From Trissonchulus latispiculum (Eukaryota > Nematoda > Enoplea > Enoplida > Ironidae): a stretch of 64,000 nucleotides of DNA. Positions within the stretch are counted from its first letter, which is position 1, and each line of letters begins with the position of its first letter. The DNA is taken from positions 27,718 through 91,717 of the forward strand of contig JASAND010007853.1 in NCBI GenBank assembly GCA_030248195.1, read 5' to 3'. Of this stretch, positions 36,401 through 45,434 are shown one piece after another. The notes below the pieces were generated by a model that saw only the letters and a program-made list of their open reading frames with translations, ran no database searches and was not told where the DNA came from. The position numbers were made by a program, and so were the translations under genes.

Positions 36401-36942
36401 TTAGCCAAATTAAGCCCAGCTAACGATGGTATGCTTTGTGCTTTCTCGGTTCATGATGGTTTGAAAAGCACAATGCTTTGTGCTTTCTCGTTCATGATGG
36501 TTTTCTGTGCTCTGTGCTTTGGTGTATATACTTTGGGAATGTCTAAAATGTCAAACATTTTGAGTTGTGCTTTCAGTGCTATCCAATCAAAACAGGCCTT
36601 GTTCTATGCTGATTGGTCGAAAACTGAAACTGGAAGTCACCATGAGCAATACAGTATTCCAAATGTTGAATCGAAACTCATTTGGACGAAAGACCACACA
36701 AACTAAAAATTTTTGAGAGCATAAGTATATATTTGATAGTTATCATGAGTTAGCTATAGTAACTAAATAAAGATTTCATGCAAATTAATCTTGTCAATTT
36801 ATTGTTCTGCCTGGAGGCAGAACTATTGTCACGGAAAGTAGCTATGTTTAGCACTGTAGGCACCCTTCTCTACTCTCAGTCGCCCTATCTTCAGCATTGG
36901 TTTTTTTAGCCGAAGGGGGCTTGGTGCTCTAAGAAACAGTTG
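33491..36942. other. Long noncoding stretch
   Basis: No ORF carries a recognisable domain. At 36425-36500 the words TGCTTTGTGCTTTCTCG and TTCATGATGGTTT are repeated twice. Divergent donor-like sites near 34572 and 34618 surround a short segment with a nearby ATAAAAAG box, so a promoter or 5' UTR exon is possible there. Confidence 0.35.
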
Positions 36943-37940
36943 GTTTAGGTTAGGGTTGTGCCAGGGCCGTGAAGCGGGCTTCGGGCTCGGGCCGGGCTCG
37001 GGTTCGGGCTCGGGCCGGCCCGATACCGGCCCGGCCCGAGTTTTTAATGAGACAGCCCGGCCCGAGCCCGGCCCGAGTACTCTGTTGAGCCCGGCCCGAC
37101 TCGGGCCGTTCGGGCCGCTCGGGCCGTTCGGGCCGTTCGGGCCGCTCGGGCCGCTCGGGCCTCTCGGGCTTTCCGGGCTACTTGGGTAGTTTTGTCATTC
37201 ATTGCTGAAAAATATTGATTTTTTCGTTGTGACTTGTGGCTTCCTTTGTTCACACACTGTTGTCTTCTTCGGTGCTTATTCACACATACATACATGCATG
37301 CCAGAAGCGATACATTTGAAGTAAAATATATATAGACAAGTTTAAAACATAATTGTACTATCCAAATGCTATTAGCAAGCAGGTTGTGAAATGCTAAACT
37401 TTATACAAATTTTCTCTATCTGCAAAAAGTTATGGATTAGTTATTGTCGTCAAACAAACAAACATTTGTAAGATTCAGAAGGAACTATTTTAGTTACTCT
37501 GCTACGGCGGTAGACAAACCCTGGTTTGGTACATACAAAGAAGCCAACAAGTATTCAAGTATTCCAACTTTCCAGTTTTTAGTCAGTGGTCAATTGTGTG
37601 TTTAAATCTGCTAAATATTAGCTGCGTGAGTGATTTATTTTCATTCCTTTTTTGGATGATTCAATACTTAACTAAAAATCTTACTTGCAATCTACAAGAT
37701 ACATAGGCTTTATAGCTCCAGTGTGTGGGTCACAAATTAGTGCTCAGAGCATTATCTGAAAATTACGAAATGAAAAGCTTTTAACAATAGCTAATGTTGT
37801 ACTTGATGTTACAGCTAATCGAACCATGTCAGTTCATTTTGGGTTTACCGATGCGTAATACTAATAAATCAACTTTAGTCCAGCTAAATGTAAAGATATG
37901 CATGTGCGCAGGTCAAAACGCTCTGCAAATCTGCCACCTC

Positions 37941-38139
37941 AGTAGTATAAAAACCCAGGTTCCAGCGCACTTAGCTAATAGTTCTGGCTTCTACTGGCTT
38001 TGCGCTTTTACACACTAGTAGCTATAATGAATTCTATACCCTTAGCCTTAAATTGAAATAGCTTTTTACTGCCTAAGGATTGTAACAACTATGACCTTGA
38101 AATTCTAACTAGCCTTAAATCCTAAGTAGTATAGGAGAG
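37941..38139 (+). repeat. Polinton left terminal inverted repeat
   Basis: 199 bp, complementary to 53176-53375. By eye the outer 179 bp are identical, after which one 1-bp gap and a few changes appear before the shared inner end GTAGTATAGGAGAG. The terminal word AGTAGTATA is echoed near the inner edge. It contains TATAAAAA (37946-37953) pointing inward. Confidence 0.95.
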
Positions 38140-38421
38140 TTCAAATGGGACCTGTTTGTACAGGTGTGCTGGCTTCATTCTGGCTTTGACGAATAGGGTA
38201 ATTAATCATACAGGTAAGGTCATTAATCATCGGGTGCAGATGTTCTCAAGGTCATTGTTGGCCAATTTTCTTAGCTTGGATTTAAGCTTTGTAACAGTGT
38301 ATTAAAATTTGTAATAGTGTTATTTGCTTTACCTACGTATTGCCTACGTATTTGCCTAGTTTAGCTAGACTATAGTTTGTTTACCTGTCTAATTAGTGTT
38401 TATTAATTATGTCTAATTAAG
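38140..38421. other. Noncoding segment inside the Polinton left arm
   Basis: Between the left inverted repeat and the nested MITE. No ORF or repeat is seen. Confidence 0.4.
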
Positions 38422-38423
38422 TA

Positions 38424-39015
38424 GGGGAAGTTGCCCAAATATGGCCAAGTGCCGAATATGGCCAACGTTGACTTTGGATAGGTGTGTAGGTTTTTTATCA
38501 AGGTGAATTGAAATAAAACTTTCGCAGTGGCGAGATATACATGTTGCTATTGGAGTGGCCAACTTTCAGCAAAAACTGTCCAGTATTAAATTAAACCAGA
38601 ATTGTTTTCTAATTTTAGTCAACTTTTGATTTTCGAACCAGTTACTTTATGCGGTCGGAAAGTTACTTTTTCAAGACAAGGATTCTCAACTGCAGTTGAG
38701 GTTTAACTAACAATTTTTATATCATTTTATAGAGAATTGTTTGCAGATTATTCCTGCAAAATGTCAAAACTTAAAGTTGACCCAGTAAATTTTTTGTGCG
38801 GAGAACTAATTTAGGTGCCATTTTCAACGATGTGCCCTAATATGGCCAGCCGAAATTTTGTGAGGGCCCAAATATGGTCAATGTAAAATCGGATATTTAA
38901 AAAGGTTTTTTTTTTGTTGTTTTTTTTTTTAGGTGTTGGTAATTATTTTTTTTTTTTATTATAAATTATTTTTTTTTTTTTTTTTTTATTTTTAATTTTT
39001 TATATTTTTTTTATT

Positions 39016-39068
<53 letters not shown>

Positions 39069-39107
39069 TTTTTTTTTTTTATTTGGCCATATTTGGGCAA
39101 CTTCCCC
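38424..39107. mobile_element. TA-flanked MITE nested in the Polinton left arm
   Basis: TA then GGGGAAGTTGCCCAAATATG with GCCA at the left is mirrored by TGGC with CATATTTGGGCAACTTCCCC then TA at the right. Internal copies of AATATGGCCA occur at about 38455 and 38840. A long T-rich stretch fills about 38905-39080. It probably inserted into the Polinton, or was carried with it, and is noncoding. Confidence 0.8.
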
Positions 39108-39399
39108 TACGTAAATTGATTAAGTAACATTTTCAAACTTTTTTCAGACTTTTTATTTACCTGACTGTTTGCCAATGGTGATAGATTCTTACCTATCTAT
39201 CTCAGCAACGTATAGATCAAAAATATTATTGCAAATTTTTTCTTCCCTTATCAACTAAAATTTTCCATTTCTTGTCTCCTATTGAATTTCTTCATCTGGA
39301 CCTTTGTATTAACCTTGAAAAGGAAGACATGTAACAAACACTTAAGGAATCCAAGATTTGTAGTTACGTACTTCAGATGACATGAGTCTCCTGTTAGCT

Positions 39400-40015
39400 G
39401 CCTTTCTGCAGGCTCATAGGAATAACATACTGAGGACTCAAAGCTGTCAAAAGTCTTTCTCCCTGCTAGCTGCCTGCTTGCTTTAAGATTTTTCTCTTCC
39501 TTGCCTTCTAGCAGGCTCATAGGAATAGCATACTGAGGACTCAAACCTGTCAAAAGTCTTTCTCTCCCTATTAGCAGCCTTCTAGCAGGCTCATAGGAAT
39601 AACACACTGAGGACTCGAAGCTGTCAAAAGTCTTTCTCCCTATTAGCAGCCTGCTTGCTTGAAAAATTTTTCTCTTCCTTGCCTTCTAGCAGGCTCATAG
39701 GAATAGCATACTGAGGACTCGAAGCTGTCAAAAGTCTTTCTCTCCCTATTAGCAGCCTGCTTGCAGGCTCATAGGAATAACACACTGAGGACTCGAAGCT
39801 GTCAAAAGTCTTTCTCCCTATTAGCAGCCTGCTTGCTTGAAAAATTTTTCTCTTCCTTGCCTTCTAGCAGGCTCATAGGAATAGCATACTGAGGACTCGA
39901 AGCTGTCAAAAGTCTTTCTCTCCCTATTAGCAGCCTGCTTGCAGGCTCATAGGAATAACACACTGAGGACTCGAAGCTGTCAAAAGTCTTTCTCCCTTTC
40001 CACCAGTGTAATATC
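39400..40015. repeat. Minisatellite with alternating 74/104-bp spacing
   Basis: GAGGACTCGAAGCTGTCAAA (variants) starts at 39432, 39535, 39609, 39713, 39787, 39891 and 39965. The spacings are 103, 74, 104, 74, 104 and 74 bp, so the higher-order unit is about 178 bp. ORFs across it repeat a YSYEPA-type peptide and are taken as artefacts of the array. Confidence 0.88.
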
Positions 40016-40164
40016 ATATTTTTAACATACTGAGGATTCATCAGCTTCTATGTCGCTTAAGTCCTTTATGAAACCTAGCGGTTGTATGTTGCAGGCCCAG
40101 GGTACTGTTATATACGTTAGACAACACTGATGGGTTTACTACAAATGCTTGGATAAATATATGT

Positions 40165-40700
40165 AATTTTGTGACGGTGGTTACGTAAGACTGGGTACAA
40201 ATACCGGATTAATTTTGGTGTCTACTGATAGAGCAAACAGTGAACCAACTTCGGTCACCTATTGATAATTATTGGTCAGCCAGCTAGCTAGTAATAATTA
40301 AATAAAAATGACAATGAAAATATGAAAACTGGTTGAAATTGGTGATTACAATTTTGTGTCAGTAATCACGTAATATTGGGACCACTTATTGGGCTAATTT
40401 TGGTGTCTACGTAATAAACACATATTAAACTAACATCGGTCTACTAATTATGTTTATTCGTTAACTATTTAGTTAGTAGTAATTAAAGTTAACAATGAAA
40501 ATATGAAAATTGATCGAAAATTGGTGATTACAATTATATGTCAGTTATTGCATAAGATTGGGAATACCTGTCAGATTAATTTTGGTTTCAACGTAATAAA
40601 CAAAGGTTAAACTAACTTCGGTCACCTAATTATGTTTATTAATTAACTATTTAGTTAGTAGTAATTAATTAAAACTGACTATAAAAATTGGTTATAAATG
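40165..40700. repeat. Tandem repeat, about 184-bp unit, three copies
   Basis: TAATTTTGGTGTCTAC (third copy TAATTTTGGTTTCAAC) starts near 40210, 40395 and 40577. Each is followed by AACTTCGGTCACCTA and TTAGTTAGTAGTAATTA-type blocks. It lies directly downstream of the - strand gene pair and could include its terminator region. Confidence 0.8.
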
Positions 40701-40783
40701 GAAAATTTTACTATACTGTTGCATACAGTAAACGAAATGTTACGGATAACATTAGTTGCACTGTTGGTATACAAGGTTGTCAG

Positions 40784-41170
40784 TTAGCCATGAAAACACG
40801 GATTTTTGAGCATTTCTGCTTCTAGCCTGTCTAGCATATTGTAGATGGGTTGAATACTTCTGCGATATCTTTTGTATTCACGTAGGTCCCTCATCTTATC
40901 CCTGACTGCATCAATTTCGTAGATATGAGGTCTTGGTGGTAATCCGCATTCACGTCTGATGAGATGTTCGTCGCCGTGACATAACGTACCGTAGGCTTTA
41001 CGAGACACCTCCTCAATGGCAGTACGTGGGTCAGGACATTGTGAGCTTGTCCAGGACTTACTGCCTATAGTCATGACTGCAACATAATGACCGGTAATCT
41101 CAATGCGAATAGGCGGACTTTGGCGCAGGGCCTTTTGTAACAGTTCGTTCAACAGGCTTCGGGCAGACAT
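40784..41170 (-). CDS. Polinton accessory protein, dsRNA-binding-domain-like
   Basis: 128 residues. The N-terminal 64 residues follow the pattern of a dsRNA-binding domain: helix 1 with LLNELLQKAL, then a proline and ITGHYVAVMTIGSKSWTSS as strands. A final basic/acidic helix, AIEEVSRKAYGTL, stands where dsRBDs have the KKxAK helix. The usual KKxAK lysines are only partly kept, so RNA binding is uncertain. The C-terminal half is charged and helical (MRDLREYKRYRR), with no recognisable fold. The ATG is 6 nt after the stop of the TBP-like gene on the same strand, so the two are probably co-transcribed. Antagonism of host RNA sensing is a speculation based on what viral dsRBD proteins often do. 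It is not shown by the sequence. Confidence 0.6.
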   Translation of the reverse strand: MSARSLLNELLQKALRQSPPIRIEITGHYVAVMTIGSKSWTSSQCPDPRTAIEEVSRKAYGTLCHGDEHLIRRECGLPPRPHIYEIDAVRDKMRDLREYKRYRRSIQPIYNMLDRLEAEMLKNPCFHG

Positions 41171-41176
41171 GATGCA

Positions 41177-41671
41177 CTAATGAACTTTAAACCTTATCAC
41201 CTTCTTATTAACTAAAGACCTTGCATCTGATAGGGCAGACTCACTTCGAGCACCAGTTAATATGACCTTGCCAGTGTGGAAAATGAGTGCAGTAACTTTG
41301 GCAATCTTACACGTGAGACCATTAAATAGCTCCGGTTCATAGCAAACTTGATGGGTATGCCTGATACTTTCATATAAATCCCTTAGGTCTATATACCTGC
41401 CAACTGAGAAGGATCCCACCAGGTTCACCACTTCGCCTTCGCGAAGAATACCGACATTAAGAGCGCCTGCTAGTTGACGAATGCACTGATTAGCTCGTTC
41501 GATTGATTTACATCCGAGACAAACAAAACTACCACTAGTGAATAATTGGAAAGTCGCCTCTTCGTGTTTCAGACTACCGCCAATAAATCCACGATAGAGT
41601 CTAATGTTAGGAATGTTCGTTAAGTGAAGTTCCCTGTCAAAGCGTCCACTGAGAACAACATTAACAATCAT
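41177..41671 (-). CDS. TATA-binding protein (TBP) homologue encoded by the Polinton
   Basis: 164 residues forming the two-repeat TBP core without an N-terminal extension. Repeat 1 is about 1-76 and repeat 2 about 82-157. Repeat 2 is unmistakable: NLVGSFSV, CYEPELFNGL and TALIFHTGKVILTGA match the eukaryotic TBP blocks NMVGSCDV, SYEPELFPGL and LLIFVSGKIVLTGA. The four phenylalanines that kink the TATA box in TBP have counterparts at F29, F44, F116 and F131. The core is shorter than cellular TBP (about 180 residues) by small loop losses and is clearly diverged, which argues against a recent host copy. It is the first gene of a - strand pair diverging from the + strand genes. Likely role (inference): recognition of the element's own TATA-like promoters with host RNA polymerase II factors. 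Confidence 0.9.
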   Translation of the reverse strand: MIVNVVLSGRFDRELHLTNIPNIRLYRGFIGGSLKHEEATFQLFTSGSFVCLGCKSIERANQCIRQLAGALNVGILREGEVVNLVGSFSVGRYIDLRDLYESIRHTHQVCYEPELFNGLTCKIAKVTALIFHTGKVILTGARSESALSDARSLVNKKVIRFKVH

Positions 41672-41848
41672 TGTTACTCCCTTGGTATCCTTATTAATAT
41701 CCTCACTTATTAATGTGGAACACTAAGGTATCACCCCACGTCTATAAAAAGCATGGTAGTAGGGCTAATACAAAGACGGCATCTAAATTCTATGGTAATA
41801 AGAAGCGAATAGAGGTACTGTTAAAGTGCGCCGTACAAGATCCTGACT
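41672..41848. promoter_or_regulatory. Divergent intergenic promoter region with TATAAAAA
   Basis: This gap separates the - strand TBP gene from the rightward genes. A clear TATAAAAA lies at 41743-41750 on the + strand, about 100 bp before the ATG at 41849. The - strand side has only AT-rich ATTAATAAG words. No start-site data are available. Confidence 0.55.
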
Positions 41849-42298
41849 ATGGCTACTGGTGCAAATTCCCAAGAAGGGCATTCCTTTTTAAACTATACGA
41901 AACTCCAATTGGTCAAAGGAGTTCCCTGTATAATCACAAGCCTTCTCATAAAATTTTTATTGTCTACGATTGTATTAGCGATTTTGTTGTCACAGCATAC
42001 CCAGTGTAAGCTACCACCACTGAAGGACTCCGTCACGGTAGACAATGCCATCTTTATTCATAATGGTTGGACTGAGCACCTTGTATCACTTGATAGTTTT
42101 CACGAGATCCGCCAATTCATATACAACTGTCTAAACTTCCAGTGCCCAGTCTATATCAACGGATCGATACCATGTCCCTACACGTCCACATATAACGAGA
42201 CAACTCTTTGCCTGGATCAAGATAAGCGTGTCCTTTGTGGCTTTGTTGGTCCTGTCAGTTTTACAGCAGACCAGATATACCAGCTCTATAGTCAATAA
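41849..42298 (+). CDS. Polinton membrane-anchored cysteine-containing protein
   Basis: 149 residues. A hydrophobic segment at about residues 25-48 (IITSLLIKFLLSTIVLAILL) is preceded by a short polar leader. This is followed by a roughly 100-residue domain with six cysteines and N-glycosylation sequons (NGS, NET). That suggests a signal-anchored or secreted protein exposed outside the cell or on a membrane. I do not recognise the family. A second frame (41713-42009) overlaps, but it starts upstream of the TATA motif and lacks features. Neighbours are the TBP gene (divergent) and a small acidic-tailed ORF. Confidence 0.65.
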   Translation: MATGANSQEGHSFLNYTKLQLVKGVPCIITSLLIKFLLSTIVLAILLSQHTQCKLPPLKDSVTVDNAIFIHNGWTEHLVSLDSFHEIRQFIYNCLNFQCPVYINGSIPCPYTSTYNETTLCLDQDKRVLCGFVGPVSFTADQIYQLYSQ

Positions 42299-42346
42299 GT
42301 AGGCCTACGATACTGGTGTAAATACCACTATTCCATATATTGCACC

Positions 42347-42562
42347 ATGGGTATCTATAAGGCACTCCAGAGCCTGATCCGCCTCAGCCGCTATCACAAG
42401 AATAAATGCAGACGATATCCGAGGCAAAAGATAATCATTTCTATTCCTGGCATTGGATGGCGACGAATTCTACATGTCGATATGAAGCAACTGATCAATG
42501 AAGATGAAGTAGTGGAAGAACTTATTCTCGATGATGAAGATATGATGGATACTACCAAATGA
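42347..42562 (+). CDS. Small Polinton ORF, basic head and acidic tail
   Basis: 71 residues. The N-terminal half is strongly basic (RLSRYHKNKCRRYPRQK) and the C-terminus is acidic (EDEVVEELILDDEDMMD). It is not recognised. It lies 48 nt after the membrane protein gene and is followed by an AATAAA at 42705, so it could end the transcript. Because it is short, coding status is uncertain. Confidence 0.4.
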   Translation: MGIYKALQSLIRLSRYHKNKCRRYPRQKIIISIPGIGWRRILHVDMKQLINEDEVVEELILDDEDMMDTTK

Positions 42563-42704
42563 AGAATGACGTGATGATGATATGAAGATTCAACAGTGAA
42601 GAAAGAACACATGTATCAGGAGACAAGAAAAAATATGACACTATGATGACTATATATACTTGTTGATGATCGTTGCATTGAGTATGTGCACTGTATTGTT
42701 GTAC

Positions 42705-42710
42705 AATAAA
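42705..42710 (+). terminator. Polyadenylation signal AATAAA
   Basis: AATAAA stands between the small ORF and the ATPase gene, followed closely by CATATAAACAGC upstream of the ATPase start. It would end the first rightward transcript. Confidence 0.5.
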
Positions 42711-42745
42711 GTCATATAAACAGCGTTGGTGTTTTCATAGTAAGT

Positions 42746-43396
42746 ATGGAGAGAGTTAGGACACCAAAGTTTCAGCATCCGTTCACGTGTATCGTGGCGG
42801 CTCCAACAAAGGCAGGAAAGACCACCTTTGTGTCACGACTGGTAGAACATGCAGATGAAATGATATCAGAACCTCCAGAGAAGATTATTTGGTGTTATAC
42901 TGAGTGGCAAGATGCATATGATAGACTTCCCCAGGTAGAATTTATCAAAGGTCTACCGGATCTAGAGAAATTGAAAACCCCTGACGCAAAATTGGTAGTA
43001 CTTGATGATCTGATGAGCGAAATTAAGCAGCAACCTAACCTTGTTCAACTGTTCACCCGCGGTTGTCACCATTGGTCCTGCAGTGTCATCAATATCACTC
43101 AAGACATCTTCTACGATAGGCAGCGGACTAATAGGATAAATAGTCAGTATATTGTCCTCATGAAGAATCCAGCCGATAAGCTAACCCCGATGAACTTGGC
43201 AAGACAAATGTATCCAGGTAGAGTGAAAGGATTTATGGAAGCTTTTGAGCATGCCACTAGTCGACCGCATGGATATCTACTGATAGACCTAGACCAGAAC
43301 ACACCAGAAAAACTCCGCCTCAGAGGGCATATTTTCCCAGATGATCCTTACACTGACGTATATTCCATAAAAACTGACAATATCAAGAAAGAATAA
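42746..43396 (+). CDS. FtsK/HerA-type genome packaging ATPase
   Basis: 216 residues. The Walker A segment is AAPTKAGKTTF (K25, T26) and Walker B is KLVVLDDLM (D87, D88). A later stretch, SVINITQDIF, places a polar residue after a strand as the sensor in this family. Length and motif order fit the small A32-like packaging ATPases of Polintons and adintoviruses, which drive genome DNA into preformed capsids. It is the first of the closely packed rightward virion genes, and the next ATG comes 2 nt after its stop. The start follows the only in-frame upstream ATG. Confidence 0.9.
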   Translation: MERVRTPKFQHPFTCIVAAPTKAGKTTFVSRLVEHADEMISEPPEKIIWCYTEWQDAYDRLPQVEFIKGLPDLEKLKTPDAKLVVLDDLMSEIKQQPNLVQLFTRGCHHWSCSVINITQDIFYDRQRTNRINSQYIVLMKNPADKLTPMNLARQMYPGRVKGFMEAFEHATSRPHGYLLIDLDQNTPEKLRLRGHIFPDDPYTDVYSIKTDNIKKE

Positions 43397-43398
43397 TC

Positions 43399-43734
43399 AT
43401 GGATCGTTTTGAAAGAAATATCGATACACTGCGACTATTGTGTCGTTGCAAAAGTCGTAAGCAAAGAGAGGCAATTGTTCTTCATGGAAGTTCCGACCTC
43501 ATTAAAGCTATTTGTGACTGTGCAGAAAATATCCTCTCTGGCAACGTAAAGATATCCCAGAAAGACAAGAAGAGATTAGCAAGATATAAACACGCCCTAA
43601 GAGCACTACGAAAGAAACGAGTCAGTCTTAAGAAGAAGAAGAAACTAATCATTCAGCACGGAGGATTTTTACCAGCTCTCCTGGGACCTATTGTAGGTAT
43701 TGTCAGTGGACTGCTCGGAAATCTCATAAGATAA
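43399..43734 (+). CDS. Small basic protein with hydrophobic C-terminus (adintovirus pX-like)
   Basis: 111 residues. The N-terminal helical region has CRCKSRKQREAIVLHG and NILSGNVKIS blocks, then a lysine-rich stretch (LKKKKKLI). It ends with GGFLPALLGPIVGIVSGLLG, an amphipathic or membrane-active tail. This layout recurs between the ATPase and integrase genes of adintoviruses and is compared there with the adenovirus core peptide pX. DNA condensation or membrane disruption during entry are the usual suggestions. The exact role is unproven. Confidence 0.7.
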   Translation: MDRFERNIDTLRLLCRCKSRKQREAIVLHGSSDLIKAICDCAENILSGNVKISQKDKKRLARYKHALRALRKKRVSLKKKKKLIIQHGGFLPALLGPIVGIVSGLLGNLIR

Positions 43735-43749
43735 TAAAAACTGACACTG

Positions 43750-44292
43750 ATGAGCAAAGCAACGATGGAATACTCAATACTAGTTAAGCCAGACTACTTT
43801 GATGAGCACACAAGGGTGTTGGAGAAGGAAGCTAGCAATGTTCTCAAGTCCAAACTACCAGCAGATATCAAGAGTAAATTGTTTAAACAGGCAGACTACA
43901 GGCGTCGAATACTACGAGATAGACCAACGGAGATGACCGTGAAGTCCCATGCTATGCCAGACATTGTATCTACCTTACCACCAACACTGCAACAGAAGGG
44001 TAGGCATCTGATTGAACATATCATGAGTATACCAGGTCTCAAGGTTAACAGTCGAGGTGAAATAGAGTATCAGGGTCAGCCAGCAGTTGGATCTAGAATA
44101 TATGATCTGATTCACGACTTCATTCGTAACAGACCCAGTCAACCACCGGCAACAGGGTGGCAAACATTGGCAAAGGCACTAAGAGACAGCAACGTACCTC
44201 GAGAACTTATCGGAAACCCACGGTACATAAATATACAGACAGGTCAAGGAATTAGGTCAGCCCTAAGAAAACTCAAATGGAAGCGGCACTAG
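43750..44292 (+). CDS. Conserved Polinton protein of unknown function
   Basis: 180 residues, soluble and mostly helical. Notable blocks are LPADIKSKLFKQADYRRRI, IPGLKVNSRGEI and GSRIYDLIHDFIRNR, then GWQTLAKALRDSNVP and a basic C-terminus (LRKLKWKRH). Its place between the pX-like gene and the integrase, and its basic tail, suggest a virion core protein. I cannot assign a function. It overlaps the integrase start by 16 nt in another frame. Confidence 0.75.
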   Translation: MSKATMEYSILVKPDYFDEHTRVLEKEASNVLKSKLPADIKSKLFKQADYRRRILRDRPTEMTVKSHAMPDIVSTLPPTLQQKGRHLIEHIMSIPGLKVNSRGEIEYQGQPAVGSRIYDLIHDFIRNRPSQPPATGWQTLAKALRDSNVPRELIGNPRYINIQTGQGIRSALRKLKWKRH

Positions 44293-45434
44293 AGAATACT
44301 GATAATAATACTAACAATAATAATACTGCTAATGGTAATACTAATAGTGGTCATAATTCCACCTTAGAGAAGATTTACTATGATCCGCAAAGTCCTGCAG
44401 CATTTGGCGGTATTAATCGGGTGTATCAGGAAGCAAAAAGACATGGAATCTCGAGGTCCAAAGTCACTGATTGGTTGGAGAAACAGTACACTTACAGCAT
44501 CCATAAACCAGTTAGACACAGATTCCAAACGAGGAGGTATCAGGTGGCCGGTATCGACGACCTATGGCAAATAGACCTGGCAGATATGGTATCTATAGCA
44601 GACAAGAATGATGGCTACAAGTACCTATTCAACTGCATTGACGTCTTCTCCAAGTACGCATGGGTGATCCCAGTTAAAAGCAAGGGTGGTCAAGAGATGA
44701 CTAGAGCTTTTCGTAAAATATTGGCAGATGGCAGACGACCACAACACCTACAGTCAGACAGAGGCAAAGAATTTTTGAACAAAGATTTCCAGTCACTCCT
44801 CAAGGCGAACCACATCAACTTTTATACATGCAATAATCCAGTGATCAAGTGTAGCCTCGTTGAGCGTTTCAATCGAACCATCAAGACAAAGATATGGAAA
44901 TACTTTACAAAGACCAGATCGTATAGGTACATTGACGACCTTCCTCAACTCGTGGAAGGCTACAACAATGCTCGCCACAGGAGTATTCGTATGACGCCAG
45001 TGGAGGCATCGAAACCTGAAAATATGGAAGAGGTTAACAGGGCACTCAGACGTGCATCCCGTGGAGAAACCCAGCCAAGTGAAAATAAATTAAAGAAGGG
45101 AGATATGGTCCGTATTAGCAAAACAAAAGGTCTCTTTGACAAAGGATACCTCCCTAATTGGTCAGAAGAGTTGTTCCGTATCAGAAGTGTCAGGACAGGT
45201 GACCCACCCATGTACCTCCTAGAAGACTATGGTGGCGAAGAGGTGGTCGGTGGATTCTACCAGCCTGAAGTACAAAAGGTTGACGAACCAGACACCTATT
45301 GGGTAGAAAAGGTTATAAAAACCAGGCGTCGAAAAGGTCGTAAAGAGTATTTTGTCAAGTGGCTTGGATACCCTGACAAGTTCAACAGTTGGATAACTGA
45401 AGACAATGGATTTTTACCTATACCTACCCAGTAA
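44277..45434 (+). CDS. Retrovirus-like DDE integrase with C-terminal chromodomain
   Basis: 385 residues. An asparagine-rich leader (1-30) precedes a small helical domain (about 35-85) without a clear HHCC zinc site. The RVE catalytic core carries D100 (WQIDLADM), D161 (LQSDRGKEF) and E196 (KCSLVERFNR). The D161-E196 spacing gives DD35E. A chromodomain spans about 341-379 (YWVEKVIK, EYFVKWLGYP, SWITEDN). It joins the linear element ends to target DNA, giving 6-bp duplications, which matches the CACCTC observed. The chromodomain may steer insertion to modified histones (inference). It overlaps the next gene by 29 nt. Confidence 0.95.
   Translation: MEAALENTDNNTNNNNTANGNTNSGHNSTLEKIYYDPQSPAAFGGINRVYQEAKRHGISRSKVTDWLEKQYTYSIHKPVRHRFQTRRYQVAGIDDLWQIDLADMVSIADKNDGYKYLFNCIDVFSKYAWVIPVKSKGGQEMTRAFRKILADGRRPQHLQSDRGKEFLNKDFQSLLKANHINFYTCNNPVIKCSLVERFNRTIKTKIWKYFTKTRSYRYIDDLPQLVEGYNNARHRSIRMTPVEASKPENMEEVNRALRRASRGETQPSENKLKKGDMVRISKTKGLFDKGYLPNWSEELFRIRSVRTGDPPMYLLEDYGGEEVVGGFYQPEVQKVDEPDTYWVEKVIKTRRRKGRKEYFVKWLGYPDKFNSWITEDNGFLPIPTQ

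Noticed and set aside
39251..40041. ORFs on the - strand with a repeated YSYEPA-type peptide
   Set aside because: They follow the minisatellite exactly and have no other support.
41713..42009. 98-residue ORF overlapping the membrane protein gene
   Set aside because: It begins upstream of the TATAAAAA motif, lacks any domain or membrane feature, and overlaps a frame with a membrane segment, cysteines and sequons.
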